Below are positions 25,795 to 33,510 of a stretch of 57,358 nt of DNA, in pieces. This DNA comes from CAZZBK01 sp964652155 (lineage in GTDB: Bacteria; Planctomycetota; Planctomycetia; Pirellulales; PNKZ01), in contig CAZZBK010000016.1 in NCBI GenBank assembly GCA_964652155.1, positions 1 through 57,358 of the forward strand. Direction: 5' to 3'. Both the position numbers and the translations under genes were made by a program. Under the pieces are notes generated by a model that saw only the letters and a program-made list of their open reading frames with translations, was not told the DNA's origin and ran no database searches. Every line of letters starts with the position of its first letter. Position 1 is the stretch's first letter.

Positions 25795-27330
25795 TTACGT
25801 CCATAAATTTCGGTCCAGCATCCGATAGTTAATCGCCTCTTGCAGGTGCATAGCCGTAATAGCTTCGCTGTCAGACAGGTCGGCGATGGTTCGGGCGACG
25901 CGGAGGACTTTGTCATGGGCGCGGGCAGAGAGCCCCAGCTCATTCATCGCCGCCTTGAGCAAGTTCTGGCCGGCGGTATCGAGTCGTGTGAAGCTGCGTA
26001 GATGCCGCGAGTTCATTTTGGCATTGAGACGCACTTTCGTGCCTGCGAACCGCTTACGCTGCAACTCTCGAGCGGCTTGGACTTGTTCTCGCATCACAGC
26101 GCTGCTCGTCCCCTGGCTCTGGTCCGATAGCTCGCGAAAAGCCACGGAAGGGACTTCTAAATGCAGGTCGATCCGATCGAGCAACGGTCCGCTGATCTTG
26201 GCCATATACTTTTCGATCTGCGGGACACTGCAATGACACTCGCGGCGCGAGTCGTTGCGATACCCACAGGGACAAGGATTCAACGCAACGACCAACATCA
26301 GATTGGCGGGAAAGGTCGAACTGCTCAGCGCGCGGCTGATCGTGACCGTGCCGTCCTCGAGCGGTTGTCGCAACACTTCGAGCGTGCGGCGATTGAACTC
26401 GGGCAACTCGTCGAGAAACAACACACCGTTGTGCGCAAGTGAGATTTCGCCGGGCGTGGGCGTGGCTCCGCCGCCGACGAGTCCGGCATCGCTGATCGTA
26501 TGATGCGGCGCACGAAACGGCCGCACGGCGAGCAACGGCTGGCCCGGGGGTAGCAAGCCAAGTGCGCTGTAAATGCGCGTGGTCTCGATCGATTCAGCCG
26601 CAGCCAGCTCGGGTAAGATCGTCGGCAGACGTTTGGCGAGCATCGTCTTGCCTGAGCCCGGCGGGCCGAGCATGAGCAAGTTGTGTCCCCCGGCGGCGGC
26701 GATCGAGATCGCCCGCTTGGCCATCTCTTGTCCTTTGACATCGGAGAAGTCGACCTCGTATTGGCCGAGCGTTTGAAACCAATCGTCGATTCGCGGCGGG
26801 GTGGGTTCGATTTCGATTTCGCCACTCAGAAAGGCGACGGCCTGCGCCAGGCTGTTGACCGCGATGACGTCGAGCCCTTCGACGACGGCAGCCTCGGCGG
26901 CGTTTTCTTGTGGCACGAGCAGGCCTTGAATCCCCTCGTGCGCCGCGGACATGGCCATCGAGAGCACCCCTTTAACGGACCGCATCGAGCCATCCAGCGC
27001 CAACTCGCCGACGACCGCATAACGCTCGAAGCCTCCCAAGGCAATCTGTCCGCTGCCCGCGAGCAGTCCTAGCGCGATGGGTAGATCGAACGACGCGGCC
27101 TGTTTGGGTAAATCGGCGGGAGCCAAGTTGATGACCACGCGGTTCTGCGGCCGCTGGTAGCCCGAGTTGACCATGGCCCGTTCGACGCGATGGATGCACT
27201 CTTTGACGGCTGCCTCGGGGAGCCCGACGAGGACGGTTTTGGGCAGCGCGCCATCGGAGACATCGACCTCGACTTCAACGCGGACAGCATCGATGCCCAC
27301 GAGCGAGAAGGTTTGCAGCTTAGCGAGCAT
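25795..27330 (-). CDS. comM: YifB/ComM-family Mg-chelatase-like AAA ATPase
   Basis: The 511 residues match ComM/YifB, a hexameric helicase that helps branch migration during natural transformation. Seen are the N-terminal Lon-protease-like ChlI fold (VDVSDGALPKTVLVGLPEAA), Walker A LGPPGSGKTMLAKRLP (from about 221), Walker B GVLFLDELPEFNRRTLEVLR, the zinc-like NPCPCGYRNDSRRECHC, and the C-terminal sensor region RAHDKVLRVARTIADL. Length and order are normal. It follows tsaB with a 115-bp gap on the same strand. Upstream of its start there is no obvious promoter. About 175 bp after its stop hold only AT-rich DNA with short tandem copies of tgtattcatc and no gene. Confidence 0.93.
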   Translation of the reverse strand: MLAKLQTFSLVGIDAVRVEVEVDVSDGALPKTVLVGLPEAAVKECIHRVERAMVNSGYQRPQNRVVINLAPADLPKQAASFDLPIALGLLAGSGQIALGGFERYAVVGELALDGSMRSVKGVLSMAMSAAHEGIQGLLVPQENAAEAAVVEGLDVIAVNSLAQAVAFLSGEIEIEPTPPRIDDWFQTLGQYEVDFSDVKGQEMAKRAISIAAAGGHNLLMLGPPGSGKTMLAKRLPTILPELAAAESIETTRIYSALGLLPPGQPLLAVRPFRAPHHTISDAGLVGGGATPTPGEISLAHNGVLFLDELPEFNRRTLEVLRQPLEDGTVTISRALSSSTFPANLMLVVALNPCPCGYRNDSRRECHCSVPQIEKYMAKISGPLLDRIDLHLEVPSVAFRELSDQSQGTSSAVMREQVQAARELQRKRFAGTKVRLNAKMNSRHLRSFTRLDTAGQNLLKAAMNELGLSARAHDKVLRVARTIADLSDSEAITAMHLQEAINYRMLDRNLWT

Positions 27331-27445
27331 GACGAGGGCCGCCCCGATGCGAGGTCATTCGAGTTGGTGCGTATTGTCGCGCCCGCCGCGGTCGTTGACA
27401 AGGAGAAAGTTGAGGAACGTTTGCCACTTCGACCGACCACCGTGG

Positions 27446-28147
27446 CTACGAACGCTCCGAGAGTTTTTCTTCGGCGGCGCTGCGTCGCAGGTAGCGCGGC
27501 GCGAGCTGCCAGAGATCGTCGAATTGACCGCGCTCGGCAAGCCGCGCGGCCAACACTCCAACCGTCGCGGCCCGCGGCTCCCAGACGGCTGGCGGCAAAA
27601 TTACGAGTCCAGCGGGAATTTGGCCGACCAACTTATCGAGCACCGGGCCACTGATGGCTGTTCCCGGCTCGAGCGCCGAGAGCCATGCTCGGCTGCTGAT
27701 GATCTGCTCGCGGTACACACTCGACCATTCACCGTGAGTGCCACGGGACTCGCGTGACGCGAAGACTTCGTCTCGCTGGGCGTCGAGCGCGACGGAAAGA
27801 TGCAGCATCTGGCTGTCGAGGTACTCGCGGGCCTGTTCGGCGAGCACATCGAGAGTCGAGACGCCGATCACTTTGGCACCCACGGCGTAGGCAAATGACT
27901 TGGCGGTTGTGACGCCCACGCGCAGGCCGGTGAACGACCCGGGTCCCACCGTGACGGCCACGATGTCGACATCGCGCGGCGACCAGCGAGCCTGTTCGAG
28001 TGCCGCCTTCAAGGCAGGGGCGAGCGACTGCGCGCTCCGCTGAGAGGGGGCGAGCGCCACGCTCGTGATGAGCCGATCGTGGTCGAGCGCGGCAACGCTG
28101 CCGGCCCAACCGCTGGTTTCCAGGGCTAAGATATTGCCTGTCGGCAC
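27446..28147 (-). CDS. tsaB: tRNA threonylcarbamoyladenosine biosynthesis protein TsaB
   Basis: TsaB is the non-catalytic partner of TsaD in making the t6A base of ANN-decoding tRNAs. From GTG 28147 the protein is 233 residues. It begins NILALETSGWAGSVAAL, followed by family text VTVGPGSFTGLRVGVTTAKS (ASKHA phosphate loop) and ISSRAWLSALEPGTAISGP. The GTG start is preferred over the frame start at 28222 because it has a ribosome-binding site (AAAGAGGT) and yields the canonical N-terminus. It precedes comM. The divergent gap to the metallophosphoesterase (28148-28468, 321 bp) holds no gene, hairpin or repeat that I can support. Confidence 0.93.
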   Translation of the reverse strand: MPTGNILALETSGWAGSVAALDHDRLITSVALAPSQRSAQSLAPALKAALEQARWSPRDVDIVAVTVGPGSFTGLRVGVTTAKSFAYAVGAKVIGVSTLDVLAEQAREYLDSQMLHLSVALDAQRDEVFASRESRGTHGEWSSVYREQIISSRAWLSALEPGTAISGPVLDKLVGQIPAGLVILPPAVWEPRAATVGVLAARLAERGQFDDLWQLAPRYLRRSAAEEKLSERS

Positions 28148-28468
28148 GACGTAACCTCTTTTATGATCTGCAATTAGCGGCACAATTGTCAGGACCAACG
28201 ACCCTTGACCCTGAGGGTTCACTAACCTACACTGCCAGCTACCGTTGGGACAAATCGCTTGGTTGTCCAGGGTCGCGCGTCGTCATTCCTGTCGAGCACG
28301 TCGAGGCGGTTGTCTCAAAGTGCCGTTGTAATTCACCCCTACTAAACGAGTCCAGTGTCGTCACGATGGCTCTCTTGCCGAACCGATGGTCGAGGAAGCG
28401 TGTATCTTCGCCGCGACGGTCCGAGGCTCCACTTCACACACGATACTGGTTGAATAGGTGACGCGCGC

Positions 28469-29218
28469 GTGAAGCGAGCCATTATTAGCGACATTCACAG
28501 CAACCTCGAAGGATTCGAGGCCGTGCTCGCCGATATCGCGGCACAAGAGATCGCCGAGATTTACTGCCTGGGAGATATTATCGGCTACGGGCCCAACCCC
28601 CGCGAGTGCATTGATCTGGCGATGCGATGCGATGTGGTCATCCTCGGCAATCACGATCAAGGTGCCCTGTTTGACCCCGAAGGCTTCAATCAGGGGGCCG
28701 AGCGGGCCATCTTTTGGACCCGCGAACAGCTCGAAGCCCCGGTCGGCGAACCCGAGGAGCGGGCGCGACGCTGGACGTTCTTGGGTGAGTTGCCCCGAGC
28801 GAAACGAGAGGACGGCTTGCTTTTTGTGCACGGTTCGCCGCGCAATCCGCTCAATGAATACATCTTTCCCGAAGACGTGTACAACCAGCGTAAAATGGAG
28901 CGGCTCTTCTCGCTGGTCGAGCGGTTCAGCTTCCAAGGCCACACCCACGTGCCCGGCGTGTTCACGCAGAGCGGCCAGTTCTTTCGCCCCGACGAAATCA
29001 ACTTTCGCTATCGACTCGGCGACACCAAGGCGCTCATCAACGTCGGGTCGGTTGGTCAGCCGCGCGACGGCGATCGCCGCTCGTGCTATGTGGTGCTCGA
29101 CGACGAGTTTGTCACCTATCGACGAGTCGAGTACCCGGTCGATAAGACGGTCGAAAAAATATACGCCACGCCAGAACTCGACAACTTTCTCGGCGACCGG
29201 CTTCGCGAAGGACGCTAG
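28469..29218 (+). CDS. Calcineurin-like metallophosphoesterase
   Basis: The 249-residue protein carries all five metallophosphoesterase blocks: D-I-H at residues 8-10, GDIIGYGPNPREC, GNHD, VHGSPRNPL, and GHTHVPGVF. They form a dinuclear metal centre. The GYGP text after the second block is typical of the YfcE/MJ0936-like branch, which cleaves phosphodiesters, but the true substrate is unknown. It starts with GTG; the closest purine-rich sequence is weak. It diverges from tsaB and stands 219 bp upstream of yidC. Confidence 0.9.
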   Translation: MKRAIISDIHSNLEGFEAVLADIAAQEIAEIYCLGDIIGYGPNPRECIDLAMRCDVVILGNHDQGALFDPEGFNQGAERAIFWTREQLEAPVGEPEERARRWTFLGELPRAKREDGLLFVHGSPRNPLNEYIFPEDVYNQRKMERLFSLVERFSFQGHTHVPGVFTQSGQFFRPDEINFRYRLGDTKALINVGSVGQPRDGDRRSCYVVLDDEFVTYRRVEYPVDKTVEKIYATPELDNFLGDRLREGR

Positions 29219-29436
29219 CGCGGCGTGACCATGTAATGCAGCCCGAATGACGACCGAATCAGGCGAACGAAAATCGCCGACGGATGCGAGCCGCGGGCTT
29301 TCATCGCGTGGATTCGCCGTGTGTGCGTCGTTCGGGCTTTGTTGTTGGTGGAAATTCAGATCGATCCTTTGAGAAAAAGCCCCCTGACGATTTGCCGAGT
29401 GAATCGTCTCTAGCAAGATAAGGCGAAGTGACGCTG

Positions 29437-31677
29437 ATGGAACACGAAGTGAACGAACGAACCCAGGGCGCGCGCTGGATGACGTTCTTGATGATTGCGC
29501 TCGTGGTGTTGGTCGTGCAGAACTGGCTCATGAAGAAGTTCATGCCACCGCCCCCGGCCAAGGCACCTGAAGGGCAAAAGGAACTCGCGGCGGGTGAACA
29601 AGCCAAAACCAACGACAAGGCACCGGCCAAGCTGGCGATCGATGTTCCCAAGCTGGACGTGAGCGAGCAGTATTTCACGCTCGGATCGGCTGACCCGGCG
29701 AGCGGCTATCGCATGCTGGTGACGCTGACCAATCGGGGCGCGGCGGTCGAACGGATCGAATTGAACTCGCCGCGCTACCGCGACGCGACGCATCGCGAAG
29801 CCACGCGCGGCGAAAATCACGGCGGCTGGCTCGGTAGCCTGGCACTGGGCAAGGTGGCCGAGGGGAACGGCGGCCTGGTGCGCGCCGTCGGGCCCGGCAC
29901 GCCCGCCGCCCTAAGCGGCCTCGCGGTAGGCGACATCATCACGCGCGCCGGCGACAGCGACATTGTCGTCCCCGGCGACTTGGACAATGCGCTGCTCAAC
30001 ACGCGTCCCGGCCATCAACTTGCGCTCAGCGTGAAGCGTGGCGGTGAGACCAAAGAGTTGGCCGTCAAACTGATCGATCGCCCCTTGAGCGTGGTGCAGC
30101 CCGAGGCGGATGATCCGCTCTCGTTCTTGCTGACGATCGACAAGTTGGATGACCGTAAAATTGGCGGCAACGACGACGAGTTGGCTGGGGTCACCATGCG
30201 CACGGCCAACTGGCAAGCCCAGGCCGACGCCGATGCGGTGGCATTTACCTGGCCGCTGGGCAACGGCCTGGAAGTGGTGAAGCGTTACCGGCTGGCCAAG
30301 GCTCCGGAATCGTCACTCGATGATCCGAACTTTCCGGCCTATCACGTCGAGCTGGACATCGAGTTGCGGAACACCGGCAGCGAGGCGCACACGCTGGCCT
30401 ACCGTCTCGACGGCCCGACCGGTTTGCCGGTCGAGGGTTGGTGGTACGCGACGAAAATTAGTCCACATTGGTTCGGCGCGGTCGGCGTGCGAGACGTGGT
30501 GGCCGGCCACTGGCAAGGGATGTATCGTCTCGACACGTCGCTGATCAGTTGCAACACGATCATCGAACGACATTTAGCCGGTGAGGGGCCGCGCGCCATC
30601 GATCCGGAAAAGAGCGAATTGCCTGCGACTTTTGTGGGGGTCGATGCACTGTACTTTGCCTCGGCGCTGGTGCCTCAATTGAAAATGGAGCAGAGCGGCA
30701 AAGAGAACTGGTTCGAGAACACACTGGCGGTTCCGGTCGGCAAAGTGCCCGAGGACAAAGGGCTGCAGCGACTCACGAATGTCACCTGCCGCTTGATTAG
30801 CAAGCCGCTCGAGTTGGCTCCCGGTGGCGAGCCGCTCGTGCATCGCTACCAGGTCTTCGCGGGTCCCAAACGGCCGACGCTGTTGCAGCAATATGACATG
30901 GCTGACCTGATCTACTATGGCTGGTTCGGTTTTACGGCCAAGCCGCTGTTGTGGGTCATGCATCTGGCGCATGACTACATTTTTCACAACTACGCGCTGG
31001 CGATCATCTTGCTGACGGTGGTCGTCCGCTCGGCGATGTTCCCGATCAGCCGCAAGCAAGTGCTCAACGCGCAAAAAATGCAAGAACTGCAACCCGAGTT
31101 GCAGAAGATCAAAGAGAAGCACAAGGCCGACATGCAGGCGATGAGTAAGGCGCAACAGGAATTGTTCGCCAAGCACAAATTCAACCCCGCGGCCGGCTGC
31201 CTGCCGGTGTTCTTGCAGTTGCCGATCTTCATCGGCCTGTACCGCTCGTTGGCGCTCGATGTCGAGCTGCGGCAGTCGGCGTTGATTCCCGGCGTCGATT
31301 GGGCGTCGAACCTCTGCGCTCCGGACATGATGTGGTACTGGGAAGATCATTTGTGGCCTTCGCTCGCCAACCCCAACGGCTGGTTCGGCCCGTACTTCAA
31401 CTTGCTGCCGCTGCTCACCATGATCCTGTTCCTTGTGCAGCAGAAGATGCTCATGCCGCCGGCGACCGATGAGCAGAGCCGACTCAATCAGAAAGTCATG
31501 CAATACATGACCATCTTCATGGGCTTCATGTTTTTCAAAGTCGCGGCCGGATTGTGCATCTACTTCATCGCGTCGAGCATGTGGAGCCTGGCCGAGCGGA
31601 AGTTGCTGCCCAAGACGACACCGACACAGCAGCCGGCGATCGTGGACGTGCGGGTGAAGAAGAAAGCCCGCCGCTAA
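29437..31677 (+). CDS. yidC: Membrane protein insertase YidC with a PDZ domain inserted in the periplasmic region
   Basis: YidC inserts proteins into the cytoplasmic membrane. From ATG 29437 the protein has 746 residues (GTG 29428 is a close alternative). Order: one N-terminal helix (about 15-32), a Pro/Ala linker, the beta-sandwich P1 domain split by a PDZ-like domain at about 145-215 (GTPAALSGLAVGDIITRAGD and later SVKRGGETKELAVKL), and the conserved five-helix core from about residue 490. The core shows YFNLLPLLTMILFLVQQKML and a Lys/Arg-rich tail. The hydrophilic-groove Arg in TVVVRSAMFPISRKQ is present. The neighbour mnmE matches the conserved order rnpA-yidC-mnmE, but rnpA is not upstream. 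Confidence 0.95.
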   Translation: MEHEVNERTQGARWMTFLMIALVVLVVQNWLMKKFMPPPPAKAPEGQKELAAGEQAKTNDKAPAKLAIDVPKLDVSEQYFTLGSADPASGYRMLVTLTNRGAAVERIELNSPRYRDATHREATRGENHGGWLGSLALGKVAEGNGGLVRAVGPGTPAALSGLAVGDIITRAGDSDIVVPGDLDNALLNTRPGHQLALSVKRGGETKELAVKLIDRPLSVVQPEADDPLSFLLTIDKLDDRKIGGNDDELAGVTMRTANWQAQADADAVAFTWPLGNGLEVVKRYRLAKAPESSLDDPNFPAYHVELDIELRNTGSEAHTLAYRLDGPTGLPVEGWWYATKISPHWFGAVGVRDVVAGHWQGMYRLDTSLISCNTIIERHLAGEGPRAIDPEKSELPATFVGVDALYFASALVPQLKMEQSGKENWFENTLAVPVGKVPEDKGLQRLTNVTCRLISKPLELAPGGEPLVHRYQVFAGPKRPTLLQQYDMADLIYYGWFGFTAKPLLWVMHLAHDYIFHNYALAIILLTVVVRSAMFPISRKQVLNAQKMQELQPELQKIKEKHKADMQAMSKAQQELFAKHKFNPAAGCLPVFLQLPIFIGLYRSLALDVELRQSALIPGVDWASNLCAPDMMWYWEDHLWPSLANPNGWFGPYFNLLPLLTMILFLVQQKMLMPPATDEQSRLNQKVMQYMTIFMGFMFFKVAAGLCIYFIASSMWSLAERKLLPKTTPTQQPAIVDVRVKKKARR

Positions 31678-31731
31678 GCGAGTAGCGCGGCAGACACAGC
31701 CCCTGCGTTTTCAGCGTGCGGAGCGAACTCG

Positions 31732-33123
31732 ATGGACACCCCCAGGCCAGTCAGCGGCGGGTCGGGGATCGATGTCGACGACACGATCGCGGCGGTGGCA
31801 TCGGCCCCCGGAGGGGCAGCACGCGGTATCGTGCGATTGAGCGGTTCGCGCGTGCGGGACGTGTTGCGAGCATGTTTCACGCCAACCGCGGGTGATTCGC
31901 TTGACGCCGTGCGAACGGCCCAGGTCGTGAGCGGTACGCTCGAGTTGAGTGGCTCGCCGCTGGCGCTCGAGGTTGATGTGTATTACTGGCCCGACGCGCG
32001 AAGTTATACGCGTCAACCAACCGCCGAGATTCATCTGATCGGTTCGCCGCCCCTGGTCGAGTCGGTGTTGCAAACCGTCTGCGTGCATGGCTGCCGCGGG
32101 GCTCGACGCGGCGAGTTCACCTTGCGAGCATTTCTGGCTCAGCGGCTCGATCTCACTCAAGCCGAGGCGGTGCTCGGTGTGATCGACGCGGTCGACGAAC
32201 AGGAATTGCAATGCGCCCTGCGGCAACTCGGCGGCGGACTGGCCACGCCCCTCGCGGCCTTGCGAAGCGATTTGCTCGACGTGCTGGCCGAGATCGAGGC
32301 GGCGCTCGATTTTGCCGACGAGGACTTGGAGTTCATCGCGCCCGACGACGTGCGGCGCGTCTTGCAGCGCGCCCTCGCCGAGGTCGAAGTCCTTATGTTG
32401 CGGTTGCAGGTGCGTCAGGACGCGACCGAGTTGCCACGGGTCGTGCTCGTCGGTTCACCCAACGCCGGCAAGAGCCAATTGTTTAACGCACTCGTGGGAC
32501 ACGACGCGGCGATTGTCTCGCCGCTCGCCGGCACGACGCGCGATTATCTGACCGCCCGGCTGTCGCTCGGCGACATCGAGTGCCAGTTGATCGACACGGC
32601 CGGCGTGGACGAGTTGACGCAAGGCATTGAGGCTGCCGCGCAGCGAGCCACGCAATCGCAGCGCGGCGACGCGCATGTCGAGTTGCTTTGCCTCGACGCC
32701 TCGCAACCGCTCGATGAGCGCTCGCGACGTTGGTTACAAGCAATGAGCGACACTCCTCGGTTGATCGTCTGGACGAAAGCCGATTTGTTTAGCGTGATTC
32801 ACCAACGGGAACCGGGTATGAACGTTTGTGCGCTCGATGGCCGAGGGCTCGACGCCTTGCGTCAGCAGTTGCGACAACGGTTGTTCGAGCTTCGATCGTC
32901 GGGTGAGAGCGTCGTGGCCGGCACCGCCGCGCGGTGTCAGCAGAGTTTGCAGTCCGCGTCGGTCGCGTTGCGAGAAGCCCTGCTACAGTTCGACGTCTCG
33001 GCCGGAGAAATGGTGGCGGCCGAAATCCGCCTTGTGCTCGATGCGCTGGGCGAAGTGGCTGGCGTGGTTTGCGCTGACGACGTACTCGACCGCATCTTTA
33101 GCCGCTTTTGCATCGGAAAATAG
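31732..33123 (+). CDS. mnmE: tRNA uridine-5-carboxymethylaminomethyl(34) GTPase MnmE
   Basis: MnmE with MnmG modifies U34 of tRNAs. The 463 residues contain the N-terminal folate-binding domain (DTIAAVASAPGGAARGIVRL), a helical domain, an inserted G domain with P-loop GSPNAGKS (241-248), AGTTRDYL, DTAGVDEL and TKADL, and the essential C-terminal FCIGK with the catalytic Cys. Start is supported by CGGAG. The last 21 bases (33103-33123), which code R-F-C-I-G-K-stop, are found again almost unchanged at 36246-36266 and 39587-39605. This 3' end is a known integration target of genomic islands such as SGI1 in enterobacteria. Confidence 0.95.
   Translation: MDTPRPVSGGSGIDVDDTIAAVASAPGGAARGIVRLSGSRVRDVLRACFTPTAGDSLDAVRTAQVVSGTLELSGSPLALEVDVYYWPDARSYTRQPTAEIHLIGSPPLVESVLQTVCVHGCRGARRGEFTLRAFLAQRLDLTQAEAVLGVIDAVDEQELQCALRQLGGGLATPLAALRSDLLDVLAEIEAALDFADEDLEFIAPDDVRRVLQRALAEVEVLMLRLQVRQDATELPRVVLVGSPNAGKSQLFNALVGHDAAIVSPLAGTTRDYLTARLSLGDIECQLIDTAGVDELTQGIEAAAQRATQSQRGDAHVELLCLDASQPLDERSRRWLQAMSDTPRLIVWTKADLFSVIHQREPGMNVCALDGRGLDALRQQLRQRLFELRSSGESVVAGTAARCQQSLQSASVALREALLQFDVSAGEMVAAEIRLVLDALGEVAGVVCADDVLDRIFSRFCIGK
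33103..33123 (+). other. mnmE 3' end, candidate attachment core (C1)
   Basis: The bases CGCTTTTGCATCGGAAAAT plus AG close mnmE. The elements at 36136 and 39468 end in CGCTTCTGCATCGGAAAAT, which differs by one synonymous base. I infer this is the left attachment site of an inserted region. Confidence 0.5.
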
Positions 33124-33245
33124 GTCTGCTGGTAGGAAGATGAAGCGCGGAAGCCGCTTGTATTAAGTCCCTAAAAAGAATACGAACTACGCCTTGGTTT
33201 CGATCCAGGCCAGCTTTGATCGAAACGGATGCTCGCACGGTACGC

Positions 33246-33385
33246 TGCACGGAACGGCAATCCAGTTACGTTGACAATGTTGGCAAACCGGTCACGAATG
33301 ACGCCGGTGACATACAACGCCAGTGAGATAACCGAGATGAAGTGCGTCCCTTTCGACAGCATCAATCCGCTTCATCATTTGGATG
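33246..33385. repeat. Possible diverged cassette-boundary element (C0)
   Basis: It begins CTGCACGGAACGGC-like (TGCACGG at 33246), as do the elements at 36136 and 39468. It has a hairpin GTCAC (33291-33295)/GTGAC (33307-33311) about 45 bp in, and then CTTTCGACAGC (33350-33360) and CCGCTTCATCAT. The order and approximate spacing match the better copies, but the identity is poor. The rest of the 33124-33510 gap holds an inverted repeat near 33196-33226 (GTTTCGATC/GATCGAAAC) and no gene. Confidence 0.35.
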
Positions 33386-33510
33386 GCCGCCGCGTGTTGA
33401 TGGTCTGAGTTAGCGTGAAAGAGTTGAAACAGAGGGCCATCCAGGGGATTATTTATCTTGAACCTATCTGCTTTATGGAATATTCGCCACCGTCCAGTAA
33501 GGCCTTGCGA

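Noticed and set aside
28361..29416. 351-residue frame on the minus strand across the metallophosphoesterase
   Set aside because: Antisense shadow of a gene with all five metallophosphoesterase motifs. High GC3 makes long opposite frames common here. The same applies to 30574-31503 (yidC), 52615-53550 and 54355-55215 (CxxCH gene) and 55984-56952 (purD).
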